Shown here: one piece after another, positions 53,627-61,912 of the stretch
Layout of the letters: each line of letters opens with the position of its first letter
Numbering within the stretch: position 1 is the stretch's first letter
Origin: JBGAHD01 sp044226395
GTDB taxonomy: Bacteria; Pseudomonadota; Gammaproteobacteria; Xanthomonadales; Ahniellaceae
Length of the DNA: 64,000 bases
NCBI GenBank assembly: GCA_044226395.1
Contig: JBGAHD010000002.1
Span: forward strand, 992,001-1,056,000
Reading direction: 5' to 3'
Position numbers and translations under genes: made by a program
Notes under the pieces: model-generated
Told to the model about the DNA's origin: nothing
Databases searched by the model: none
The model's input: the letters and a program-made list of their open reading frames with translations, nothing else

Positions 53627-55558
53627 ATGTTCATCCATCCGAGCAAGGACTATCGCGAGGAAGCGCCCGAGCAATTGATCGCGCGACCGCCCTTCCGGCG
53701 CCTGCGCGCTTACGCCTTCGATCCAAGTTTGTCGTTGCGGCTGGAAACCGCGGCGATCAATCACATCGTGTTTGAAGTGCCGTGGGAGCGTACGCTCAAG
53801 CCCGGTCCGCGCGGCGAGTATCTCGAAGTGGTCGACTACGATCCGGCCAGCGGCTGCTGGTACGACCCGGTCGATCTCAACGCCATGCATCTGCTCGCGC
53901 AAGATGGCCTGCAGCCGTCCGAGGGCAATCCGCAATTCCATCAGCAGATGGTCTACGCGGTGGCGATGAACACCATCGGCAATTTCGAGGCGGCGCTCGG
54001 GCGCCAGGTGCAATGGTCGCCGCTGGAGAAAGGCACGAGCGGTCGCGAGGAGTTCTTCGTGCGTCGGCTGCGCATTTATCCGCACGGCCTGCGCGCGGCG
54101 AACGCGTACTACAGTCCGAAGAAGAAGGCGCTGCTGTTCGGCTATTTCCAGGGGCCGACGGGCACGGTGTTCTCGTGCCTGTCGCAAGACATCGTCGCGC
54201 ACGAGACCACGCACGCGCTGCTCGATGGCATGCATCGCCGTTACGTCGAGGACAATCATCCCGACACCCTGGCCTTTCACGAGGCCTTCGCCGATCTGGT
54301 CGCGCTGTTCCAGCACTTCACCTTCGCCGACGTGCTCAAGCATCAGATCGAGCGCACGCGCGGCGATCTGCAAACGCCTTCGCTGCTTGGCGAACTGGCG
54401 CAGCAATTCGGCGAGGCCACGGGCCGCTACGGCGCGCTGCGCAATGCCATCGGCGAGACCGGCGAAGACGGCGTGTGGCGACCGATCGTGCCCGACCCCG
54501 CGCGCCTGCGCGAAGCGACCGAGCCGCACGAGCGCGGGTCGATCCTGGTCGCGGCCATGTTCGCGGCGTTTCTGGCGATCTACAAAGTGCGCACGCGCAG
54601 CGTCATCGCCTTGGCCAGCGCGGGCACGGGCATCTTGCCGCAAGGCGCGCTGCATCCGGGCTTGGTCGACGCGCTCGCGGCCGAGGCGACCAAGACCGCG
54701 CGCCATTTCCTGCACATGGCGATTCGCGCGCTCGACTATTGCCCGCCGTTCGACATTTCCTTCGGCGACTATCTGCGCGCGCTGATCACGGCCGACTACG
54801 ACATGGTCGCCAACGATCGCTACGGCTATCGCGTGGCCTTGATCGAATCGTTCCGTCGCTGGGGCATCTTGCCGGAAGGCTTGAAGACGCTGTCGGAGGA
54901 ACAACTGCGCTGGCCCTACGCGCGCCTCGAATACGAAGGCGGGTGGAACGCGCTGGCGAGTCTGGCCAAGGAATTGCGAGTCTTGATCGGCGAGGCGCTG
55001 TACATCCAGAACCGCGAGAAGGAATTCGCCAAGCTCAAGGAAGCGCGGATCAAGGCGCACGGTTTCCTGCACAGCGCGCTCAACGGCCCCGATGAGGCGG
55101 GACAGCGCACGCATTTCTCGCGCGTGACCGGCCTCGATCTGACGCCCGATGGCGGCCTCAAGGGTTTGCGCTACAAATCGTCGGGCGTCCCCACGTTCGA
55201 AGTGCACGCGGTGCTGCCGACCCTGCGCGTCACGCCCGACGGTCAGATCCTCAAGCAATTGCTGATCACGGTCACGCAGACCTTGCGCGCCATGCCGGTG
55301 GACGAGAACGAACCCGAGGGCGAGACCTTCAACTTCCGCGGCGGCAGCACCTTGATCTTCGACATGGATGGCGAGGAACCGACCCTGCGTTACGCGATCA
55401 CGCGGCCAATCGGCGACAAGGCGCGCCTGGAAGCGACGCAGGCGTATCGCCGCGGACGCGGCGAACACGGCGTGTCCTTGTCGGAGACCTATTTCGGCGC
55501 GCAATCCGAACAGCGGCGCGACGAGCCCTTCAGCTTCCTGCACGATCACGGAGATTGA
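53627..55558 (+). CDS. HExxH metallopeptidase-like protein, no signal peptide
   Basis: The product has 643 residues. GGGAGG precedes the ATG at 53627. The helix QDIVAHETTHALLDGMH holds the zinc motif HETTH (192-196), and ~23 residues later FHEAFADLVALFQHF supplies Glu219, the gluzincin layout seen in thermolysin-like enzymes. The first 180 residues (YAFDPSLSLRLETAAINHIVF) and the C-terminal ~150 are of unknown type. It has no signal peptide, which is odd for such an enzyme and suggests export by another route or cytoplasmic use. It ends 5 bp before the next gene and so is probably co-translated with it. Confidence 0.75.
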   Translation: MFIHPSKDYREEAPEQLIARPPFRRLRAYAFDPSLSLRLETAAINHIVFEVPWERTLKPGPRGEYLEVVDYDPASGCWYDPVDLNAMHLLAQDGLQPSEGNPQFHQQMVYAVAMNTIGNFEAALGRQVQWSPLEKGTSGREEFFVRRLRIYPHGLRAANAYYSPKKKALLFGYFQGPTGTVFSCLSQDIVAHETTHALLDGMHRRYVEDNHPDTLAFHEAFADLVALFQHFTFADVLKHQIERTRGDLQTPSLLGELAQQFGEATGRYGALRNAIGETGEDGVWRPIVPDPARLREATEPHERGSILVAAMFAAFLAIYKVRTRSVIALASAGTGILPQGALHPGLVDALAAEATKTARHFLHMAIRALDYCPPFDISFGDYLRALITADYDMVANDRYGYRVALIESFRRWGILPEGLKTLSEEQLRWPYARLEYEGGWNALASLAKELRVLIGEALYIQNREKEFAKLKEARIKAHGFLHSALNGPDEAGQRTHFSRVTGLDLTPDGGLKGLRYKSSGVPTFEVHAVLPTLRVTPDGQILKQLLITVTQTLRAMPVDENEPEGETFNFRGGSTLIFDMDGEEPTLRYAITRPIGDKARLEATQAYRRGRGEHGVSLSETYFGAQSEQRRDEPFSFLHDHGD

Positions 55559-55563
55559 TCGCC

Positions 55564-57165
55564 ATGGCCACGCGCATTCGGAAAGGCCAGGGCGCGACCG
55601 CCGCCAGTGGCAAGCGCAAGCAAGTTCAACCGAAAAAGCCCAGCGCGCAGCCGCGCGCCACCGGCGAGAAGGCCCGCGGCAAGGCCAAGACCGCGACACG
55701 CAAGACCAGCGCCACGCCGCGACTGCGCGTGCGCATGTATCGCCACGGCCTGGGCGATTGCCTGTTGCTGCGCCTGGCCAAGGCGCGTTCGCGCGAGACC
55801 TTCAACATCCTCATCGATTGCGGCCTGATCTCGGTGGCCGAAGGCGCCAAGGACAAGATGCGCGTCGTCGCCGAGGACATCGCCAGCACCTGTCCACGCC
55901 TGGACGTGGTGGTGATGACGCATGAGCACTGGGATCACTGCTCGGGTTTCTCCACGCAACAGGCGCGCGAGGTCTTCGACGGCATCGACGTCGGCGAAGT
56001 CTGGTACGCCTGGACCGAGGATCCGAGCAACGAGCTGGGCAAGCGCCTGCGTCGCGAGCGCGAGGAAAAACTGCAAGCCTTGGCGCTGGCCGCGCAAGCC
56101 CTGTCGGCCGACAAGGACAACGCGGCGATGCGGGAACGCGCGCTGGGTCTGTCGCGCTTGCTCGGTTTCTTCGGCGCCGACGCGGCCGCGCTCGCGGCGG
56201 GCACCGAGAAACTCGGCAAGACCCGCGAAGCCTTCGAATTCCTGATGAGGAAGCCCGGCGTGCGCACGCGGTTTTGCTATCCCACGCGCGCGCCGATCAC
56301 CTTCGCCGACGTGCCGGGCGTGCGCGTGTATGTGCTTGGTCCGCCCGAGAACGAGACCCTGATCAAGAAAAGCGCGCCGAGCAAGAAGGATCGCGAAGTC
56401 TACGAACTGGCCGGCGAGTCCATGCTCACCGCGCAATTGAGCATGGCGTTCCGCCGACGCTCGGGTCAGACGCCGATCAATGACACGCTCGAGGACTGTC
56501 CGTTCGAAACCACGCTGCGGCGCGTGCCCAAGCCCGTCGACCCGCAGCAACCGCTGGCGCTCGATGAACTCGTCGCCGAGACCTGGAACGCGACCGATGA
56601 AAGCTATCGCCGCATCGAGGACGACTGGACGCGCGCGGCGGAAACCTTGGCGCTCAATCTCGACAGCCACACCAACAACACCTGCCTGGTGCTGGCGATC
56701 GAGCTGATCGACACGGGCGAAGTGCTGCTGTTCCCCGCCGACGCGCAAGTGGGCAATTGGCTGTCGTGGCAAGGCCTGAAGTGGCGGCTCAAGACGAGCG
56801 CGGGCACGACCGAGGTCACGGGGCCCGATCTGCTCGCGCGCACGTGCTTCTACAAGGTCGGTCATCACGGCAGTCACAACGCGACGTTGCGCGCGCTGGG
56901 GTTGGAGCAAATGGTGTCGGAAGATCTCGTCGCCTTCATTCCTGTGGTCAAGGCCGAGGCCGAGAAGAATCGCTGGATGGCCATGCCGTTCACGCCCTTG
57001 GTCAAGCGCTTGCGCGAACGCACGGGCGGTCGCGTGTTGCGCGCCGACGCGCCACCGCCCGACGCGGCCGCGCTGGCCAGCCTATCCGCCACCGCGCGCA
57101 AGCGCTTCAACGCGGCGCTGACGCACGGGCCCGATGGGCTGTACTTCGAATACGCCTTCGCCTGA
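55564..57165 (+). CDS. ComEC-like metallo-beta-lactamase-fold hydrolase with a basic N-terminal tail
   Basis: The product has 533 residues, starting at the ATG at 55564 with GGAG ~10 nt upstream, 5 bp after the protease stop. Residues 1-52 are very rich in Lys, Arg, Ala, Thr and Pro (for example GKRKQVQPKKPS), like a nucleic-acid-binding tail. The fold then starts at GDCLLLRL and carries metal-binding THEHWDHCSGF (His120, His122, Asp124, His125). The late VGHHGSHNAT motif is typical of the ComEC/Rec2-type branch. A Ser/Lys-rich insert (SAPSKKDREV) separates the halves. A nuclease or phosphodiesterase role is possible. No membrane helices are present, so it is not ComEC itself. Confidence 0.75.
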   Translation: MATRIRKGQGATAASGKRKQVQPKKPSAQPRATGEKARGKAKTATRKTSATPRLRVRMYRHGLGDCLLLRLAKARSRETFNILIDCGLISVAEGAKDKMRVVAEDIASTCPRLDVVVMTHEHWDHCSGFSTQQAREVFDGIDVGEVWYAWTEDPSNELGKRLRREREEKLQALALAAQALSADKDNAAMRERALGLSRLLGFFGADAAALAAGTEKLGKTREAFEFLMRKPGVRTRFCYPTRAPITFADVPGVRVYVLGPPENETLIKKSAPSKKDREVYELAGESMLTAQLSMAFRRRSGQTPINDTLEDCPFETTLRRVPKPVDPQQPLALDELVAETWNATDESYRRIEDDWTRAAETLALNLDSHTNNTCLVLAIELIDTGEVLLFPADAQVGNWLSWQGLKWRLKTSAGTTEVTGPDLLARTCFYKVGHHGSHNATLRALGLEQMVSEDLVAFIPVVKAEAEKNRWMAMPFTPLVKRLRERTGGRVLRADAPPPDAAALASLSATARKRFNAALTHGPDGLYFEYAFA

Positions 57166-57505
57166 GCGCGGTCGCGCTCAGCGCGGCTCACCGCGCGAGT
57201 CGCGCTGCGTGCAATCCCTCAGTCGGGCTCGCGCGAACGCGGCGCCATCCGTTTCGCGCTCCCGACATTTGCACGATCACGTGTTTTGCTCAGTCGCGCT
57301 CACGCGCGCGCGAGCGCGACGCGGTTGCCGCTGATCGCGCGCGCGGTTCAAGATCGAAGCGCGCGTGCTCGCGCCAAGACCCGAGCACCGCGCGAGCGCG
57401 CGAATCCCAGGGGACAGGGACGGGAACACGCGCGGGGGGTGGGAACGCGCGGCCATTCGCGATCGTTCCGACATCGACGTCGAACATCCGGGAAGGGAGA
57501 TCCAC
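57166..57505. other. 340-bp GC-rich intergenic region, no gene seen
   Basis: This gap between the metallo-beta-lactamase-fold gene and the tyrosinase gene has many alternating CG runs but no credible frame, clear promoter or long repeat that I can support. An open frame runs through its second half into the tyrosinase gene, but it has no good start or protein-like composition before 57506. Confidence 0.5.
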
Positions 57506-58981
57506 GTGAACCATGTCGTTCGAGCGATCCTGATTCTCGTCGCCACCGTGCTGGCCTGGCCAGCCACGGCGCAGACGCATGTGCGGCGCGACGTGCAGAC
57601 ACTGACGCCGCAACAGATCACCGACTTCAAGAACGGCGTGCGCGTGATGAAGAGTCGCGCCGCGACCGATCCGACCAGTTGGTTGTATCAAGCCAATATC
57701 CACGGCACCTATGACACGCCAGTGCGCAATGCCTGGAACACCTGCCAGCACGGCAGTTATCTGTTCCTGTCCTGGCATCGCATGTACCTGTATTACTTCG
57801 AGCGGATTCTGCGCAAGGCCAGTGGCAATCCCAATTTCGCGCTGCCGTACTGGAACTATTCGGTGCCGGCGCAGGCGAATTTGCCGGTGATCTTTCGCCA
57901 GCCGGCCAACACCACCAATGTGCTGTGGGTGGCGCAGCGCAGTCCGAGCATCAACAACGGCGCCTTCATGCCAGCCTCGGTGACCTCGTACCAGGTGGCG
58001 TTCGCGAGCACGATCTTTTCGACGCCGCAGGGCAATGGCAACAGCTTCGGCGGTCAGCGCGTGCCGGGCGCGGTGCATTTTTCCAGTCCGCACGGCTTGA
58101 TCGAACGGCAGCCGCACGACATCGTGCACGTCACGGTCGGCGGCAATGGCTGGATGAGCGATCCGAATCTGGCCGCGCGTGATCCGATCTTCTGGCTGCA
58201 TCACGCCAACATCGATCGCCTGTGGAAACGCTGGCTGGCGCAAGGCGGCGGTCGCGCCAATCCGCCGACCAGCGACACCGTGTGGTATCAGACCAAGTTC
58301 ACTTTCTTCGACGAGAACGGCACGGCCGTGACCATGACCGGCGCGCAGATCATCAACACGGTCACGCAACTGGGCTATCGCTATGACGACGATCCTTTCA
58401 TCTTCGTGCCGCGCCTGCCGCCGATCATCCTGGCCTCGGCCGAAGCGGGCGAGCCCGTGATCGTCGCCAGCGCCGCGCCGCCGTCGGGACTCACGCTCAA
58501 GGGCGAGCGCGTGGATGTCGACATCGCCGTGCCCGAGAACGAGCGTCCGCACATCTCGGCCGCGGCGGCGCCGACCAGTCGTCAGCAGTTGTTCCTCAAT
58601 CTCGAGGGCATTCGCTACGACAAGCCGCACGGCACGGGCTACGAGGTCTACGTCAATCTGCCCGCCGACGCGACCGCGCCCGAGGCCAATGGCGCCGAGG
58701 TCGAACACTTCGTCGGCACGCTCGCGCTGTTCACCCTGATGCCGCATCACGGCCCGGAAGACGATGCCGGCGCGACCGCGCGCTACGACATCACCGGTCT
58801 CGTCGATGCGCTGCGCGCCGACAATCGCTGGGATGCGACCAAGGTGCGCGTGACCTTGCGGCCCGTGCAATTGCTCGCGGCCGATGGCACGGCGTTCAAG
58901 CAGCCGGTGGTCGCGGCCGCGGCGGCGGCGCTGGCCGATTCGAACGCGCGGATCGCGCGCATCAGCTTGAGCGTGGAGTGA
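57506..58981 (+). CDS. Secreted tyrosinase-family copper oxidase
   Basis: The product has 491 residues, with a GTG start at 57506 (GGGAG upstream) and a signal peptide ending PATAQ. Type 3 copper site: CuA ligands His66 (ANIHGT), His82 and His91 (CQHGSYLFLSWHRMYLYYFE, with Cys80 next to it, possibly in a thioether bond); CuB ligands His204 and His208 (PHDIVHV) and His232 or 233 (DPIFWLHHANIDRLW). The C-terminal ~200 residues form a beta-rich domain (KGERVDVDIAVPENER, YEVYVNLPADATAP) as in plant-type polyphenol oxidases. It would oxidise phenols or catechols outside the cytoplasm. It ends 7 bp before the trypsin-like gene. Confidence 0.88.
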   Translation: MNHVVRAILILVATVLAWPATAQTHVRRDVQTLTPQQITDFKNGVRVMKSRAATDPTSWLYQANIHGTYDTPVRNAWNTCQHGSYLFLSWHRMYLYYFERILRKASGNPNFALPYWNYSVPAQANLPVIFRQPANTTNVLWVAQRSPSINNGAFMPASVTSYQVAFASTIFSTPQGNGNSFGGQRVPGAVHFSSPHGLIERQPHDIVHVTVGGNGWMSDPNLAARDPIFWLHHANIDRLWKRWLAQGGGRANPPTSDTVWYQTKFTFFDENGTAVTMTGAQIINTVTQLGYRYDDDPFIFVPRLPPIILASAEAGEPVIVASAAPPSGLTLKGERVDVDIAVPENERPHISAAAAPTSRQQLFLNLEGIRYDKPHGTGYEVYVNLPADATAPEANGAEVEHFVGTLALFTLMPHHGPEDDAGATARYDITGLVDALRADNRWDATKVRVTLRPVQLLAADGTAFKQPVVAAAAAALADSNARIARISLSVE

Positions 58982-58988
58982 CGCGCGC

Positions 58989-60017
58989 ATGAGCCTCGAC
59001 GACCTGCGCGCGCTCAAGCGCGTCGCCGCCCGGCGTTGGCTGGGCGCGAAGTTCTCGCCGAAGCAAGCGCCGGGCGGGTTGTTTCTCGCCGCCGCGGCGG
59101 CGGCGAAGAGCGCCTCGCGTCAGGTGCATGCGGTCGGCGTCGGGCGCAAGCTCGGCGAAGGCGGGGTCGTTGGGCCGATGTGCGTGCGCTTCTACGTGGT
59201 ACAGAAGCTGCCGGCGTCGTGGTTGGGCAAGAAGGATCTCTTGCCGCCGACGCTCGATGGCATCGACACCGATGTGATCGAGGCCGGTCGCGCGTACTTC
59301 AGCGCGACCGCGCCGTGCAGCACGTCGCGACGTCAGCGCTTGCGTCCTTTGCCCGGTGGCGTGAGCGTGGCGCATCGCGACGTGACCGCCGGCACCAGCG
59401 CCGGCCTGGTCAAGTCGCGCCGCGCAAGCGAGGCGGGCCTGCGCTTCATCCTGAGCAACAATCACGTGCTGGCCAATATCAACGCGGGCGTGGCCGGCGA
59501 CGCGATCTTGCAGCCCGGGCCGCTCGACGGTGGCGTCGCCGCCGACGCGGTGGCGACGCTGCGACGGTTCGTCAAACTGAAGTTCGGGCCCGAGGGTCGC
59601 AATCGCGTCGACGCGGCGATCGCGCGCGTCGACGCCAAGATCGAGGCGCTGGAACGCATCTGCTCGATCGGTCGCGTCAAGGGCACGGCCGCCGCGAGCG
59701 AAGGGCTTCTCGTGCGCAAGCATGGTCGCACCACGGGATATACCGAAGGCGTGATCGACGATCTGGCCATGGACGTGGTCGTCGGCATGGACCATCAAGA
59801 TCCCAGCAAGGTCGCGGGCTTCGTCGATCAACTGCGCATCACGGTGGCGCCGGGCTTTCAGAGTTTCGCCGAGGGCGGCGACTCGGGTTCGCTGGTGCTG
59901 CGCAAGGGCAAGCTCGAGGCCGTGGCCTTGTACTTCGCCGGACCGCCGGCGGGTGACTACGGCATCGCCTCGCCGATCGACGAAGTGCTCGAGGCGCTCG
60001 ACATCGATTTCGTCTGA
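58989..60017 (+). CDS. Trypsin-like serine protease domain protein without signal peptide
   Basis: The product has 342 residues, starting at the ATG at 58989 just 7 bp after the tyrosinase stop. The triad is visible: His159 (LSNNHVLAN), Asp208 (NRVDAAIA) and Ser299 (GGDSGSLVL), an S1-like chymotrypsin fold. Residues ~42-100 contain VHAVGVGRKL and MCVRFYVVQKL, a small alpha/beta unit that may act as an inhibitor-like prodomain. A similar unit makes up the next gene. There is no export signal. A role in processing the neighbouring tyrosinase is possible but only inferred from position. Confidence 0.78.
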   Translation: MSLDDLRALKRVAARRWLGAKFSPKQAPGGLFLAAAAAAKSASRQVHAVGVGRKLGEGGVVGPMCVRFYVVQKLPASWLGKKDLLPPTLDGIDTDVIEAGRAYFSATAPCSTSRRQRLRPLPGGVSVAHRDVTAGTSAGLVKSRRASEAGLRFILSNNHVLANINAGVAGDAILQPGPLDGGVAADAVATLRRFVKLKFGPEGRNRVDAAIARVDAKIEALERICSIGRVKGTAAASEGLLVRKHGRTTGYTEGVIDDLAMDVVVGMDHQDPSKVAGFVDQLRITVAPGFQSFAEGGDSGSLVLRKGKLEAVALYFAGPPAGDYGIASPIDEVLEALDIDFV

Positions 60018-60044
60018 GCGAGCCGCGCGCGTAGACTGTCGCGC

Positions 60045-60266
60045 ATGAGCGAGCCCACGCGCGAGCAATTGCAGGCGGCCAAGCGGCGCATCGCCGAGGC
60101 CTTGCTCGGCCACGAGGGCGTGCATGGCGTGGGGCTGTCGTTGAAGGACCACGCCGTCGTGCTCTATCACGATGGCGCCGATGAGGCCCAACTGCGCGCG
60201 CGCGTCGAGCGCCTCGAACCCACGATCCGCGTCACCTTGAAACGCGCCGAGCGACCGGGCGTCTGA
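60045..60266 (+). CDS. 73-residue protein resembling the N-terminal unit of the trypsin-like protein
   Basis: The ATG at 60045 lies 27 bp after the protease stop, without a strong ribosome site. The product begins with a helix (EQLQAAKRRIAEALLG), then VHGVGLSLKDHAVVLYHD and LEPTIRVTLKRAERPG. The VHxVGxxxK strand and the following beta-helix-beta pattern match residues ~46-100 of the upstream protease (VHAVGVGRKL ...). It could therefore be a separate copy of that prodomain, acting as inhibitor or partner. This is a by-eye comparison over ~55 residues. It is probably translated from the same transcript. Confidence 0.55.
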   Translation: MSEPTREQLQAAKRRIAEALLGHEGVHGVGLSLKDHAVVLYHDGADEAQLRARVERLEPTIRVTLKRAERPGV

Positions 60267-60326
60267 TCACGGCTTGCCGAGTTCGAGCGACGCGCGCAGG
60301 ATGGGCGCCGACAGGGGAGTATGGCC

Positions 60327-60773
60327 ATGGCCGAACCATCGTTGATGTCGCGCGCGGAAGCCGTGATCGGGCAAGGTCCCGCATCGGGCCGTTCGATGGC
60401 GGTCTGGATCGTTTGTAGCGTGTCGTGGACTCTCGTGGCGTTCGGCGCGCTGGGCATTTGGCTACTCGCGACCGAGCGGGTTGCCTTTCCGCCCGAGCAA
60501 GTCACCGGCTACGTCAAGCGGGATGTCGCGGACTATCTGATGGCCTCTTTGTTTTTGCTGATGGCCATGATCGGCTCGGTGCAGCTTTTCCTCGCGCGCC
60601 GGGACCACGTGCACCTCTTGGGCGTGGGCCTGATTCTGTTCGCCGTGAAGGCGCTTTGGGTCATTTCGGCCTTTGGCACGGTGGCCATGGTGGGAGCATG
60701 CTTCCTCGTCGCGGTGACGTTCGCGATCTACGGTTACGTCTGGGGCCTGGATCGAAAGGGCGTTTTGCGTTGA
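60327..60773 (+). CDS. Four-helix membrane protein, paralogue 1
   Basis: The product has 148 residues (150 if the ATG at 60321 is used). GGGGAG ~8 nt before 60327 favours the second ATG. Four membrane helices (AVWIVCSVSWTLVAFGALGIW, MASLFLLMAMIGSVQLFLA, LLGVGLILFAVKALWVI, MVGACFLVAVTFAIYGYVW) follow a short polar start. The loop GIWLLATERVAFPPEQ is almost the same as GLWLLATHRVPFPPEQ in the next gene, so the two are tandem duplicates. The family is unknown to me. Confidence 0.7.
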   Translation: MAEPSLMSRAEAVIGQGPASGRSMAVWIVCSVSWTLVAFGALGIWLLATERVAFPPEQVTGYVKRDVADYLMASLFLLMAMIGSVQLFLARRDHVHLLGVGLILFAVKALWVISAFGTVAMVGACFLVAVTFAIYGYVWGLDRKGVLR

Positions 60774-60840
60774 CCCGCGAGACCCCTTGCCGCGCGCGCG
60801 CCACTCGCGCACGATCAAGCCCTTCGTGATGGGAGGGGTC

Positions 60841-61320
60841 ATGTCCGAGAATCCGTATTCCTCGCCGCAGGCGCCAGTCGCCGATCCGCAGTCCTTCGAG
60901 GCGCCGAGTCGGCCCGTGCTGGTGTGGATCATCTGCATCCTGACCTGGCTCGGTCTGCTGTTTGGCGTGCTGGGCCTGTGGTTGCTGGCGACGCATCGCG
61001 TGCCCTTTCCGCCCGAACAGGCGGGCTTTTACGACAAGCTCAACATCGTCGACTACGGCTTGACCGCCGTGGGTCTGGGTCTGGCCTTGGTCAGCTCCGT
61101 CAGTTTGTTCTTGCTGCGCAAGATCGCCGTGCCGCTGTATGCGGCGGGCCTGGGCTTGGGCGTGCTGCAGTTGCTGTGGCAGATCGCCGCGCGCGACTGG
61201 CTGACCATGATGAGCGCCGGCGGTGTCGGTTCGGTCGTGGGCGCGGTATTCGGGTGGGGCGTGTCGATCGCGATCTTTGCCTACGTCTGGTATCTGGGCA
61301 ACAAGGGCACCCTGCGCTGA
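60841..61320 (+). CDS. Four-helix membrane protein, paralogue 2
   Basis: The product has 159 residues. GGAGGGG precedes the ATG at 60841. It starts MSENPYSSPQAPVAD, a Pro/Ser-rich polar tail common in small inner-membrane proteins, then four helices (LVWIICILTWLGLLFGVLGLW and others) in the same order as paralogue 1. It shares the FPPEQ loop and a matching C-terminal YVW(Y/G)L....KG(T/V)LR end. It begins 67 bp after paralogue 1, so both are probably one transcript ending at the hairpin at 61344. The function is unknown. Confidence 0.7.
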   Translation: MSENPYSSPQAPVADPQSFEAPSRPVLVWIICILTWLGLLFGVLGLWLLATHRVPFPPEQAGFYDKLNIVDYGLTAVGLGLALVSSVSLFLLRKIAVPLYAAGLGLGVLQLLWQIAARDWLTMMSAGGVGSVVGAVFGWGVSIAIFAYVWYLGNKGTLR

Positions 61321-61343
61321 GGCGCGGGTTCGCGGTGGCGGCG

Positions 61344-61364
61344 GGGCCGAGTTTTGCTCGGCCC
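61344..61364. terminator. Stem-loop after the membrane-protein pair
   Basis: GGGCCGAG (61344-61351) pairs with CTCGGCCC (61357-61364) across a TTTTG loop, 24 nt after the stop. No T-run follows the stem on the + strand, so it is a weak intrinsic terminator. A second small stem (AGGGG/CCCCT, 61455-61469) lies in the leader of the next gene. Confidence 0.45.
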
Positions 61365-61486
61365 GCCCCTGAACGCCAAAGTCCGAAATCACCACTAAGA
61401 TAGCGTTTCCGCCACTGGGCCCTGCCCCAGCGCGCGCGCAAAGTACGTCTACCCAGGGGCCATACCCCTACAGACGGAGCAATGCC

Positions 61487-61912
61487 ATGAAACGCTTTAC
61501 CCGCAGTCTCTTGCTTGCCGCGCTGGCGCTGGTCGCGGGCTCGGCCACGGCCGCGATCGCGGCGGACGATGAGCCGGTCTATGTCGCCGGTGGTCAGTAC
61601 ACCGCCGTGCTGCACACCCATTCGGGTCGCTGGGAAGTGCTGTCGCTCGACGGCCAGGACATCGACATCAGCACCAGCCGTTGCGCGGTCAGCAATGACA
61701 TCCCGCACGGCGTGTGGATGCTGGTGCGCGATGCCCAGGGTCGACCGGAACTGCGCGCGCCCTCGGCGCTGGCGCTGCCGGCCGGTCACCCCGAGACGGT
61801 CGCCCTGCGCGGCTGCGGCGAATCCGCCGGTCAGGTGCCCACGGTGCATGCGCCGCAGCAACTGATCGACTGGATCGCGTCCACCAGCGGCGCGGTGTTC
61901 GTCGATGGCTGA
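61487..61912 (+). CDS. Small exported protein upstream of a GlxA-type regulator
   Basis: The product has 141 residues. The ATG at 61487 has GGAG ~8 nt before it. Signal peptide: RSLLLAALALVAGSATAAIA. The mature part has two cysteines (SRCAVS, LRGCGE) and the line YTAVLHTHSGRWEVLSLDGQDID. I do not recognise the family. Its last 8 nt overlap the start of the regulator gene, so the two are translated together. It may be a periplasmic sensor or a product controlled by that regulator. This is inference. Confidence 0.65.
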   Translation: MKRFTRSLLLAALALVAGSATAAIAADDEPVYVAGGQYTAVLHTHSGRWEVLSLDGQDIDISTSRCAVSNDIPHGVWMLVRDAQGRPELRAPSALALPAGHPETVALRGCGESAGQVPTVHAPQQLIDWIASTSGAVFVDG

